A DNA stretch of 64,000 bases. It comes from CAWARU01 sp963805795 (GTDB lineage: Bacteria > Pseudomonadota > Gammaproteobacteria > UBA6186 > Azoamicaceae). The notes beneath the pieces were generated by a model. It had not been told where the DNA came from, made no database searches, and saw nothing but the letters and a program-made list of their open reading frames with translations. Positions within the stretch are counted from its first letter, which is position 1. Each line of letters starts with the position of its first letter. Below are positions 25,463 to 33,338 of the stretch, one piece after another. Location: NCBI GenBank assembly GCA_963805795.1, contig CAWDVG010000004.1, forward strand, positions 434,001 through 498,000. The letters are read 5' to 3'. Made by a program: the position numbers and the translations under genes.

Positions 25463-26266
25463 ATGTTAACTTACCCAAACATTGATCCCATCGCCCTTTC
25501 TCTCGGCCCCCTTGCCATCCGTTGGTATGGCATCAGCTACTTAGTGGGTTTTCTTGCAGCCTTTGCTTGGTGTTATTACCGAAGATACCGTCCAATCACT
25601 CCCTGGACTGCAGAAGATATTGCCGATCTCTTCTTCTATTTAGCACTAGGCGTTATCTTTGGTGGCACTATTGGCTACGTATTATTTTACGATCCCAGTC
25701 GAATATTACAGGACCCTCTATCACTTCTCCGATTTTGGGAACCAGGTCGTTCTTTTCATGGGGGTCTATTAGGGGTACTTATTGCATTACTTATTTATTG
25801 CCGGGTCACCAAGCGAAAATTTTGGGCAGTCGCAGATTATATTGCCCCCGCTATCCCATTAGGCCTAGCCGCTGGACGTATTGGCAACTTTTTAAACGCA
25901 GAACTTTGGGGCAGAGTGACAGATGTGCCTTGGGCCATGGTTTTTCCTGGGGCAGGCCCCATGACAAGGCACCCTTCACAACTCTACGAATTTGTTTTAG
26001 AAGGCCTAGTACTCTTTGCGATATTGGCTTGGTATAGCCGTAAACCCAGGGTAGATGGCAGTGTGACAGGATTATTTGGTATTTGTTATGGAGTTTTTCG
26101 TATTTTTGTAGAATTTTTCCGTGAACCTGATGCTAGTCAAGGTTTTATTTTAGGAGATTTTCTGACCATGGGACAATTACTCTCCATTCCAATGATATTA
26201 ATAGGGTGGACGTTAATGCAGGGTATTTATCTGAAAAAAAATTATTTTTGTGCTAAAAAAATCTAG
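25463..26266 (+). CDS. lgt: Prolipoprotein diacylglyceryl transferase
   Basis: 267 residues, inner-membrane enzyme with about seven helices that transfers diacylglycerol from phosphatidylglycerol to the lipobox Cys of prolipoproteins, the first step in lipoprotein maturation. The essential HGG (SFHGGLLG, about residue 97) and the Lgt signature GRIGNFLNAELWGR (about 138-151) are present, with a catalytic-region Arg in GSVTGLFGICYGVFRIFVEF. Followed after 50 bases by thyA, the conserved lgt-thyA order in gammaproteobacteria. A stem (TAGGGC/GCCCTA) overlaps its stop codon. Confidence 0.95.
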   Translation: MLTYPNIDPIALSLGPLAIRWYGISYLVGFLAAFAWCYYRRYRPITPWTAEDIADLFFYLALGVIFGGTIGYVLFYDPSRILQDPLSLLRFWEPGRSFHGGLLGVLIALLIYCRVTKRKFWAVADYIAPAIPLGLAAGRIGNFLNAELWGRVTDVPWAMVFPGAGPMTRHPSQLYEFVLEGLVLFAILAWYSRKPRVDGSVTGLFGICYGVFRIFVEFFREPDASQGFILGDFLTMGQLLSIPMILIGWTLMQGIYLKKNYFCAKKI

Positions 26267-26288
26267 GGCCTGTTGACATTAAGCCCTA
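26264..26288 (+). terminator. Weak hairpin after lgt
   Basis: TAGGGC and GCCCTA, 6-base arms around CTGTTGACATTAA, start at the lgt stop codon. No T-run follows, so it may be an attenuator or RNA-stability element instead. The loop sequence GCCTGTTGACAT recurs in the hairpin at 28352-28375. Confidence 0.35.
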
Positions 26289-26316
26289 AAGGGAAATGAA
26301 TATTTAAGAGGACACT

Positions 26317-27110
26317 ATGCAACAATATTTAAACTTAATGCGAGAAGTGCGCGATAGAGGCATTAGCAAACAAGACAGAACAGGAACGGGCACCATCAGT
26401 ATTTTTGGTTATCAAATGCGTTTTGATTTAAGCGCCGGCTTTCCCTTAGTCACTACTAAAAAAGTTCATCTTAAATCTGTTATCCATGAATTACTTTGGT
26501 TTTTACGCGGAGAAACAAACATCACTTCCTTGAAAGCAGCGGGCGTCAGTATTTGGAACGAGTGGGCCGATAATACTGGCAACTTAGGGCCAGTGTATGG
26601 GAAACAATGGCGATCTTGGAGTTGTAAAAATGGCGAAGTCATTGATCAAATTTCAAACTTATTCATAACCTAAAACATAATCCAGATTCACGACGCCTCA
26701 TTGTATCTGCTTGGAATGTCGGCGAAATCGAGCAAATGGCACTTCCTCCTTGCCATTGTTTCTTTCAATTTTATGTCGCTAAAGGTCGATTGTCTTGCCA
26801 GCTATATCAACGTTCAGCCGATATCTTTTTAGGAGTACCTTTTAATATTGCTTCTTATGCCTTATTAACGAAAATGGTAGCACAAGTGGTAGGATTAGAA
26901 CCTGGAGATTTTATACATACCTTAGGAGACGCGCATTTGTATTTAAATCATTTAGAACAGGTAGAGGAACAGTTAAATCGACGTCCTTTTCCACAGCCTA
27001 GACTCGAGTTAAACCCAAACATAAAATCTATTTTTGATTTTAAATATGAAGATTTTACTTTGGTAAATTATCAATCTCATGCTCGTATTTCAGCCCCGGT
27101 TGCGGTGTAG
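26317..27110 (+). pseudogene. thyA: Thymidylate synthase with a one-base frameshift
   Basis: ThyA methylates dUMP to dTMP using methylene-THF. The first frame covers residues 1-114 (MQQYLNLMREVRDRGISKQD to GEVIDQISNL) and then stops at 26673; the second frame resumes exactly with IHNLKHNPDSRRLIVSAWNV and carries the catalytic Cys (ALPPCHCFFQF) to the end SAPVAV. Adding one base near 26658-26662 gives 264 residues, the same length as E. coli ThyA. Everything else is intact, which argues for a recent mutation or a sequencing error. The stop is 2 bases before folA, as in an operon. If the break is real, the cell needs imported thymidine or another synthase (thyX). Confidence 0.9.
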
Positions 27111-27112
27111 AC

Positions 27113-27583
27113 ATGTTCATTTCACTTATCGCTGCAATGGCAGAAAATGGCGTAATCGGAAAAGATAATAAATTGCCTTGGCATTTGCCAGAGGAATTGC
27201 AATATTTTAAAAAAACCACATTGGGAAAACCCATTATTATGGGTAGAAAAACTTTTGAGTCCATGAATGCTAAGCCTCTACCCAACCGTCATAATATTAT
27301 TCTAAGTCAAAACCTAGAATTTTCAGCTGAAGGTTGTACCGTAGTCCGTTCAATACCAGAGGCACTTAAAGCAGCAGGAGAAGCTGAAGAAGTGATGATA
27401 ATTGGGGGATCCAAGATATTCGAAGTGTTTTTACCGATAGCATCACGCTTATATTTAACAATTGTGCATAAAATTTATAGGGGTGATAGCTATTTCCCCA
27501 ATGTAGACTGGAGTGAATGGCTGCTTGTTTCAGAAGATAATAAGGACCTTTTCAGCATAAAAGTATTCGACAGGAAAAAGTAA
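27113..27583 (+). CDS. folA: Dihydrofolate reductase
   Basis: 156 residues. It reduces dihydrofolate, the by-product of ThyA, to tetrahydrofolate with NADPH. Visible marks: MFISLIAAMAENGVIGKDNK, Trp23 (LPWHLP), Glu28 at the place of the catalytic Asp27 of E. coli, IIMGRKTFES and the GG loop MIIGGSKIFEVF. It starts 2 bases after the thyA stop, so the two were co-translated. The frame is intact and shows no sign of relaxed selection, which fits an active thyA. Confidence 0.95.
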   Translation: MFISLIAAMAENGVIGKDNKLPWHLPEELQYFKKTTLGKPIIMGRKTFESMNAKPLPNRHNIILSQNLEFSAEGCTVVRSIPEALKAAGEAEEVMIIGGSKIFEVFLPIASRLYLTIVHKIYRGDSYFPNVDWSEWLLVSEDNKDLFSIKVFDRKK

Positions 27584-27647
27584 AGGCACACTATACAAGT
27601 TACAAAATAAATATGAAATACACAATAAATGGGTTGGAACAACCATT

Positions 27648-28307
27648 ATGAAAATTTTTAGTTGGACAAAATGGCGACGTCCCATTTATAAAATGCTCGC
27701 AACACTAGCATTTTATACGATTCATCTTTTATATCGCACCCTTAAAGTAAAGGTCATATTCCATACGGATTATTCTGAAAAAAAACAATATCTGGGGGCT
27801 TTTTGGCATGGAAAAATGTTTGCACCCATGTTTGCCGCAAGAACACATCAAACCAAAATGGCGGTATTAGTGAGTCCTTCTAAAGATGGAGACATTATAA
27901 GCGATTGGTTAAATAAATTAGGCTATGAAACCGTACGGGGCTCTTCTCGACGTAATAATGTCGCTTCTTTGGCAGGAATGTTAAGAAAATTAAAGGATGG
28001 CTATTCTATAGGAATTATTGTCGATGGGCCTCTTGGCCCCATTCACAAAGTAAAACCAGGCATTGTACATATGGCACAAAAATTAGATGTAGAAATAGTG
28101 CCCGTTGGAGTAGCCGTTAAAAAAAAATGGGTCTTCAAAAAAGCTTGGGATCAATTTGAATTGCCAAAGCCCTTCAGCCAGGCAGCCATGTACAGTGGAA
28201 AACCCATTCAGGTTCCTCTGGATTCTGATCTAAGCAGTTATTGTGAAATAATAGAAAAGGCCATTTTTGAGGCGCAGCAAATGGCAGAATCTATAATTAA
28301 AATATAA
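27648..28307 (+). CDS. DUF374 acyltransferase-like protein
   Basis: 219 residues. It has the DUF374 layout: an N-terminal hydrophobic anchor (about 15-30), FWHGKMFAP with the His of a lysophospholipid-acyltransferase-like H(x)4D motif region, SPSKDGDII, GYETVRGSSRR, VDGPLGPIHKVKPGIVHMAQ and PVGVAV. The family is related to LPLAT/LpxL acyltransferases and is assumed to acylate lipids, possibly in lipid A or surface lipid assembly; the substrate is not known. It is convergent with gcvH. Weak ribosome-binding site. Confidence 0.85.
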   Translation: MKIFSWTKWRRPIYKMLATLAFYTIHLLYRTLKVKVIFHTDYSEKKQYLGAFWHGKMFAPMFAARTHQTKMAVLVSPSKDGDIISDWLNKLGYETVRGSSRRNNVASLAGMLRKLKDGYSIGIIVDGPLGPIHKVKPGIVHMAQKLDVEIVPVGVAVKKKWVFKKAWDQFELPKPFSQAAMYSGKPIQVPLDSDLSSYCEIIEKAIFEAQQMAESIIKI

Positions 28308-28351
28308 TGAATAAATTTTTAAGGCAGTATATGAGTGTTTGCAAAAATTAG

Positions 28352-28375
28352 AGCCTGTTGACATGTCGCTAGGCT
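28352..28375. terminator. Hairpin between convergent DUF374 and gcvH genes
   Basis: AGCCT and AGGCT arms around GTTGACATGTCGCT, followed on the plus strand by TTTATT. It can serve the plus-strand gene; it shares GCCTGTTGACAT with the hairpin after lgt. Short stem, so weak. Confidence 0.35.
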
Positions 28376-28771
28376 TTATTCTTCGTCTTCTTCTAGATAT
28401 TCTGTATAAGCCTCATCATCTAGCAATTCATTTAATTCCTCAGTATCTGAAGGATCAATCTTGAATAACCAACCATCATGATAGGGGTCAGAATTCACTA
28501 AACTCGGCGATTCCTCTAGATCTTCATTGATTTCAATAATTTTGCCAGAAACAGGGCTATAGACTTCCGAAGAGGTTTTTACAGATTCTACTACACAGAC
28601 ATCATCAGAGGCATGAACCAGAATCCCAACTTCAGGTAAATCAACGAAAACCAATTCTCCCAGTTGCGATTGAGCGTGATCAGTAATGCCGACGACGAGC
28701 ATACCATCCTCTTCAAATCTTACCCATTCATGAGTATTGGTATATTTAAGTTCTTTAGGTAATTTTTGCAT
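28376..28771 (-). CDS. gcvH: Glycine cleavage H protein
   Basis: 131 residues. It carries the lipoyl arm that shuttles the aminomethyl group from the P-protein to the T-protein. The lipoylated lysine is Lys65 in VVESVKTSSEVYSPVSG; the start YTNTHEWVRFEEDG is typical. It has GGAGAAGAA before the ATG and overlaps the end of gcvT by 17 bases, so the two are translationally coupled. The C-terminus is unusually acidic (EYLEEDEE). Confidence 0.95.
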   Translation of the reverse strand: MQKLPKELKYTNTHEWVRFEEDGMLVVGITDHAQSQLGELVFVDLPEVGILVHASDDVCVVESVKTSSEVYSPVSGKIIEINEDLEESPSLVNSDPYHDGWLFKIDPSDTEELNELLDDEAYTEYLEEDEE

Positions 28772-29930
28772 TTCTTCTCCTTACAAAAGGCGGCCGCACA
28801 ATTTGAACTTTAAATAATTGACCTCTTATCTCTACTAAACAGTCATCTTGAATATTACTATGAATCCTTGCCAATGCAATGGCTTTTTTTAACGTAGGCG
28901 AAAAAGAACCACTGGTCACAACACCTACATTTATATGGTCATTGAATAATTTTTGATTATGCCGTAAAACTCCCTTTTCTAACAAGATTAAACCGACCAA
29001 TTTTTTATCAATCCCTTGAGATTGCTGTTGGTACAATGCTGCTCTACCAATAAAATCGCGATCAATGGGCTCTAAGGCCACAGTCCTTGCAAGATTGGAT
29101 TCCAAAGGGCTAACACTTTCATCCATATCTTGTCCATACAAGTTTAACCCTGCTTCTAAACGCAGCGTATCACGCGCCCCTAACCCAATGGGAGGGATTT
29201 TAGCAGCTATGCAAGCATCCCAAAAGGTCTTTAGCTTTGTTTTAGGAAGAATCACTTCTAGCCCATCTTCCCCCGTATATCCGGTACGGGCCATAAAAAT
29301 ATCACTGTCAAATTTTTTATCCTGATTGAACGGTACTCTATTGTTCTCGACTACCGTGTTAACATGATTGTTGACATTCGTTAAAAACAAGGCACTCGTC
29401 GAAAAAAATTGAAAGGGCTTTAATGAGTGAATTTTTTCTTCTAGTGGAGGAAATAGCAAACTGATTTTGTTTCTAGAATTGGGCCCCTGTATGGCTAATA
29501 TAGCCAGATCCATTCTTTGCACTATTGAAATAGAAAAATGTTGCGCTTGCGTATTTAACCAAGCTAAATCGTCCTTCGTTCTTGCAGCATTTACAACCAA
29601 ACGAAAATAATGTGTCCCCAAATAATAGACAATTAAATCATCAAGAATGCCGGCTTTTTCATTTAAAAGACAACTGTATAACGCCTCCCCAGGGCCTTTT
29701 AACCTATCGATATTATTGGCAAGCACATATCTTAAAAAGGCTTCTGCATCCTGCCCCTGTATATCTATAATCCCCATATGCGAAACATCAAAGATCCCAA
29801 GATCTTCACGCACTCGCTGATGTTCTTCTAGTTGCGAACCATAATGCAAAGGCAACTGCCAACCGGCAAAGTCAACCATCTTCCCGCCAAGATCTAGATG
29901 CGATTCATAAAGAGGAGTATGTTTTGACAT
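28755..29930 (-). CDS. gcvT: Glycine cleavage T protein (aminomethyltransferase)
   Basis: 391 residues. It releases ammonia from the aminomethyl-lipoyl group on GcvH and makes methylene-THF. Marks: TPLYESHLDLGGKMVDFAGW at the start, GIFDVSHMG, FMARTGYTGEDG, GARDTLRLEAG and the C-terminal SGSFSPTLKKAIALA. It is longer than E. coli GcvT (364) because of an Asn-rich insertion near residues 184-205 (NVNNHVNTVVENNRVPFNQD). It lies 11 bases downstream of the DUF5615 gene, so it may be transcribed with that toxin-antitoxin pair. gcvPA/PB are elsewhere in the window. Confidence 0.95.
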   Translation of the reverse strand: MSKHTPLYESHLDLGGKMVDFAGWQLPLHYGSQLEEHQRVREDLGIFDVSHMGIIDIQGQDAEAFLRYVLANNIDRLKGPGEALYSCLLNEKAGILDDLIVYYLGTHYFRLVVNAARTKDDLAWLNTQAQHFSISIVQRMDLAILAIQGPNSRNKISLLFPPLEEKIHSLKPFQFFSTSALFLTNVNNHVNTVVENNRVPFNQDKKFDSDIFMARTGYTGEDGLEVILPKTKLKTFWDACIAAKIPPIGLGARDTLRLEAGLNLYGQDMDESVSPLESNLARTVALEPIDRDFIGRAALYQQQSQGIDKKLVGLILLEKGVLRHNQKLFNDHINVGVVTSGSFSPTLKKAIALARIHSNIQDDCLVEIRGQLFKVQIVRPPFVRRRNAKIT

Positions 29931-29941
29931 GGAAAAATTTA

Positions 29942-30274
29942 TTACCCATAAATTTCAATACACTTCTCTTTTGCCTCTAATAAAGAATATATTTTTTTCT
30001 CATTATCTATTAATAGATTAGCTATTCCTTGATTTGAAGTGTTAGCAATTTTTAACCAAATAATTTGAGGAGGGCTGCCTTTCAATAGACTTAAATCATA
30101 AAAATCTGAATCATGAGTAACAATTACAAAGTTATTATTTCTTGCATATTCCCAAATTTCATAATCAGAAGCACGTTCTAAACCAAGAACAGCGACTTGT
30201 TTACTATCTGGAAAATAGGATTCTATAAGTGGAATTATACGACGAAACAAATTTTCATCTAATAATAGCTTCAT
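29942..30274 (-). CDS. DUF5615 PIN-like protein, probable toxin
   Basis: 110 residues of the DUF5615 family, a PIN-domain-like fold suspected to be an RNase toxin. The acidic residues expected at the active site are seen in KLLLDENL (Asp6), in SDYEIWEYA and in VTHDSDFYDL. It starts one base inside the stop codon of the DUF433 gene (TAATG), a tight coupling typical of toxin-antitoxin pairs. It ends 11 bases before gcvT. Toxicity is inferred from family context. Confidence 0.85.
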   Translation of the reverse strand: MKLLLDENLFRRIIPLIESYFPDSKQVAVLGLERASDYEIWEYARNNNFVIVTHDSDFYDLSLLKGSPPQIIWLKIANTSNQGIANLLIDNEKKIYSLLEAKEKCIEIYG

Positions 30275-30549
30275 TAGTTGGTATTTATTAAATTGGCAGG
30301 AGCGCTAGAGGAATGAGGAGGTATGAATGTAATTTCTGAAATATTTCTTTCTCGATCAGCTGCAAAAGCTAAAGATGCTAAAATATCTTCAAGCTCTAAC
30401 TCAGGAAAGTCTTCAAGAATTTCCTGCATTGCTCTACCAGATGCCAAATAATCTAAAATATCGTATACGGTAATCCGTAAACCACGTATACAAGGCTTTC
30501 CACCTCGTTTGCCCGGTTCAATGTTTATTCTATTCCTATAATTATGCAT
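30274..30549 (-). CDS. DUF433 protein, probable antitoxin
   Basis: 91 residues of the DUF433 family: RINIEPGKRGGKPCIRGLRI, TVYDILDYLASG, and the helical end MQEILEDFPELELEDILASL with AFAADRE. DUF433 proteins have a winged-helix-like DNA-binding fold and are found before DUF5615 toxins as antitoxins and autorepressors. ATG 30549 is preferred over a GTG two codons earlier because CAGGA lies at suitable distance. The pair forms a complete type II-like module sitting ahead of gcvT-gcvH. Confidence 0.85.
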   Translation of the reverse strand: MHNYRNRINIEPGKRGGKPCIRGLRITVYDILDYLASGRAMQEILEDFPELELEDILASLAFAADRERNISEITFIPPHSSSAPANLINTN

Positions 30550-30661
30550 AATCACATCCTGAATTAATTTTTCACAGTTTCTAAAGTAAGCATAACAATC
30601 TGGATACCAATAATCAACTGACTGGATAAAAAATCAGATACTCTGAGATGAACTCTTCTAT

Positions 30662-32011
30662 CTATTTTACATCAATTTTTGCGGGGGGCTGAGCCATAGC
30701 CACTGTAGATGCTGGAACCGCGGCTCCCCCAAGAGCTGCTACGGCAGTATCGCTTAACAACATAGGAGCCACAACACCCTGCCCACTGCTATTACTATTC
30801 GCCGCAGTCTGTGCTGCAAGAGCCTTAGCTTGAATTTCTGCAAGTTTTTTCGCATCTGCGGCTTCTATCAATTTTTTAGCTTCGGCCTTTTGAGCATCAA
30901 AACTTAAAGTCTGTAGATTATTAGAGAGTTGAGAAGCTGTCTTTTGTATACCTAGACTCAAAGCCTTATTAACATATCCACCATATAAACGTCCGCCCAA
31001 GGCCCCCATAATACTTTTGAGAGGGGTATTTTCCGAACCAGCATTTCCAGAAATTTCTAGCCTTGCTGAAGCTCCTATTCCAAAAACAGTCAAAACATCT
31101 TCATATTGTGAAGAGATATTAGGGGCAGAAGAAATAAACACCATTCTTTTGTTGCTGGCACATCCGGGCAACAATTTTGCCATATTTAAGGTATCAATAG
31201 TATTGGGGCGTGGTTTATTTCCCTTGGCAGCATTGACCACATGACACGGTATTGCAGAAAAGGCTGCCGTAGGTTCGGATGTTAATAATTTTTTATGCAG
31301 ATCTTTTATAAGATGATATTCTGTCACGGCCCCTACCTCTATATTATTTTTATCGGCAAGTGCTTTAAAGTAGGCTTCACTCGTCATTTTTTTATCAGAG
31401 GGTCCATCTACAGCCTTATCGACAGGACGTTCACCTGCTAACAACAATAATTCTTTTGCAGCAAGCTGGCCTTCGTCGATTAATTTTTTCGCGAACTTAA
31501 GCCTTGCCTCCATATTAGAAGTGGTTGAACCAAAAATAGCAACGATATCAGTTTCTTTACATTTTGGATAAACGGCATCACACAATTTCAATCTCGTCAC
31601 AATTTCTTTAATTTCTTTTTCATATTTATTCATCCAAGCGCCGGTTGGTTGCTGCCAGCGTTCCACACCTTTTTCTCTTGCAAAGAATTCTCTTTGAGTA
31701 ACTCTGACCAACCAATTAAAAATTTTTTCTAAATACCCAAGATCAGAACCTTCCGTTGACGAAAGAGAAAACATTTCTATGTTTACCTGAGCAGAAATTC
31801 GATTAGATAGTATTTTTTTTATTTGTTCTTCTGTTAATCCAACGCTTTTTAAATCCTCAAGCAGTATTTTGGGTTCCAAGCAACCTGCTAAATCTAACAA
31901 CGACAGGAAATCAGCTTGATCTTTCAAATTGCTTATTCCATATGCAGTTAAAATAGTTTTCAGCGGCAAGAAACTTAAATTCATCGCGGTATGGGGATTA
32001 GGTGTAGACAC
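30662..32011 (-). CDS. Unknown protein with a DUF218-like core and Ala-rich tail
   Basis: 449 residues, no signal peptide or membrane segment. Residues about 155-330 resemble the DUF218 (YdcF/SanA) fold in order of motifs: VAIFGSTTSNMEARLKFAKK, LLLLAGERPVD, MTSEAYFKAL, RPNTIDTLNMAKLLPG and RMVFISSAPNISSQYEDVL. DUF218 cores have the same sequence of a beta-strand start, a Gly-rich strand, S-E-A, an x-NT-x-x-N helix and a V-x-x-S strand. The N-terminal 120 residues are helical. The last 80 are low-complexity Ala/Lys/Gln with a coiled coil. The likeness is by eye only and could be convergence. Stands alone between the TA module and ubiI-like gene. Confidence 0.55.
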   Translation of the reverse strand: MSTPNPHTAMNLSFLPLKTILTAYGISNLKDQADFLSLLDLAGCLEPKILLEDLKSVGLTEEQIKKILSNRISAQVNIEMFSLSSTEGSDLGYLEKIFNWLVRVTQREFFAREKGVERWQQPTGAWMNKYEKEIKEIVTRLKLCDAVYPKCKETDIVAIFGSTTSNMEARLKFAKKLIDEGQLAAKELLLLAGERPVDKAVDGPSDKKMTSEAYFKALADKNNIEVGAVTEYHLIKDLHKKLLTSEPTAAFSAIPCHVVNAAKGNKPRPNTIDTLNMAKLLPGCASNKRMVFISSAPNISSQYEDVLTVFGIGASARLEISGNAGSENTPLKSIMGALGGRLYGGYVNKALSLGIQKTASQLSNNLQTLSFDAQKAEAKKLIEAADAKKLAEIQAKALAAQTAANSNSSGQGVVAPMLLSDTAVAALGGAAVPASTVAMAQPPAKIDVK

Positions 32012-32109
32012 AATAAGACTCCTCTATAGATCTAAAAATACCGATTTCATGATTATTTCTAAGCTATATGGTATCATAACTTAATTGCAATAGAATGTAT
32101 AGGATTGGT

Positions 32110-33291
32110 TTATCTATATCCCATTGCCTGTTTTATTAACTGTTGTTTTAAGAACTTCGAGGCATTCAACCTATTCATGCCGAGCCCTCTGATTCCTTGC
32201 AATATTGAAGCATCTTGACTAAATATTCGCTTAAAAAATTCTATACCAGCCATCATAGCAAGATTATGACCCTTTCTTGCACGTTCATAGCGCCGTAATA
32301 TTAATGTGTGCCCAAGATCATATCCGCGGTCTCTGAATTGCTTCAATACCCCAATAAGCAGATCTGCATCATAGATACCTAAATTAACGCCTTGGCCCGC
32401 CAGGGGATGAATCACATGTGCAGCATCACCAATTAATGCAATTCGCTCATCGATATATTGTTCTGCATGCTGCCTGCCTAAAGGAAAAGATCGCCGTTCC
32501 CCAACATGTGTGACTTTCCCCAAACGATAATCAAAAGCATGCGCCAATTCTTCACAAAATTCTTTTTCATTTAACTCCAATAATAAATTCGATTGTTCTT
32601 TCCCTGTTGACCACACGATAGAGGAGAGGTGAGGATCATCTAATGGTAAAAATGCCAGTATTCCATCCTTTAAAAAACATTGTCTCGCGACTGCTTGATG
32701 TTTCATCTCTGTTTCGACAGTTGCTATTAAGGCATTTTGTTGGTATTCCCAACCTCTTGTTTCAATATCGGCAGCTTGACGCAACCATGACTGTGCGCCA
32801 TCGGCGCCCATTAATAACTTAGCAGACAAAGTTTGCTCATCATTTAATTGCAAAATAATATGATCTGCTTGCCTATTAAAATTTATAGGTGTAGTCGGCA
32901 AAAAACGATCCACATTCTCTGCTTCAAGTAGTTTTTCCCAAAGCAAATGGATAATAAGAGAATTTTCAATAATATGACCCAAATCCGCTTCGTCTATGTC
33001 CGAGGCATCAAAACGTATCTCGCCCTCGCTTAAGGCATCCCAAACTTCCATTCGTTGATAAGCACTTATTCGAGATCCAGCAATTTTGTCCCAAACCCCA
33101 AGCGATCTCAGAACATTCTGCGAGCCTCTGCTAATAGCAGAACAACGAATATCCCGTTGGTTGGGATCCCAGGGCCTAGGTAATTGTCTATCTACCAATG
33201 CGATCCTGAAATTCTGTTGTGCGCAAAGATTAGCAGCCACTAAACCCACCATTCCTGCACCTAAAATAATCGCGTCATATTGAGCTTGCAT
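32110..33291 (-). CDS. FAD-dependent ubiquinone-biosynthesis hydroxylase (UbiI/UbiF/VisC type)
   Basis: 393 residues. UbiH/UbiI/UbiF-family flavin monooxygenases hydroxylate the ring in ubiquinone synthesis. Marks: the N-terminal Rossmann motif AIILGAGMVGLVAANLCAQQ, the GADGAQSWLR block and the second FAD motif GDAAHVIHPLAGQGVNLGIY. It is the third gene of the pepP-ubiH-here operon, the place of visC/ubiI in E. coli, which is why UbiI is the best guess; C5 versus C6 specificity cannot be read. ATG 33291 is favoured over a GTG at 33300 by the AAGGTG site. Confidence 0.88.
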   Translation of the reverse strand: MQAQYDAIILGAGMVGLVAANLCAQQNFRIALVDRQLPRPWDPNQRDIRCSAISRGSQNVLRSLGVWDKIAGSRISAYQRMEVWDALSEGEIRFDASDIDEADLGHIIENSLIIHLLWEKLLEAENVDRFLPTTPINFNRQADHIILQLNDEQTLSAKLLMGADGAQSWLRQAADIETRGWEYQQNALIATVETEMKHQAVARQCFLKDGILAFLPLDDPHLSSIVWSTGKEQSNLLLELNEKEFCEELAHAFDYRLGKVTHVGERRSFPLGRQHAEQYIDERIALIGDAAHVIHPLAGQGVNLGIYDADLLIGVLKQFRDRGYDLGHTLILRRYERARKGHNLAMMAGIEFFKRIFSQDASILQGIRGLGMNRLNASKFLKQQLIKQAMGYR

Positions 33292-33338
33292 TATTATCAC
33301 CTTAACATTTATCTAGTTTTTCTCTATATGCTATTCTG

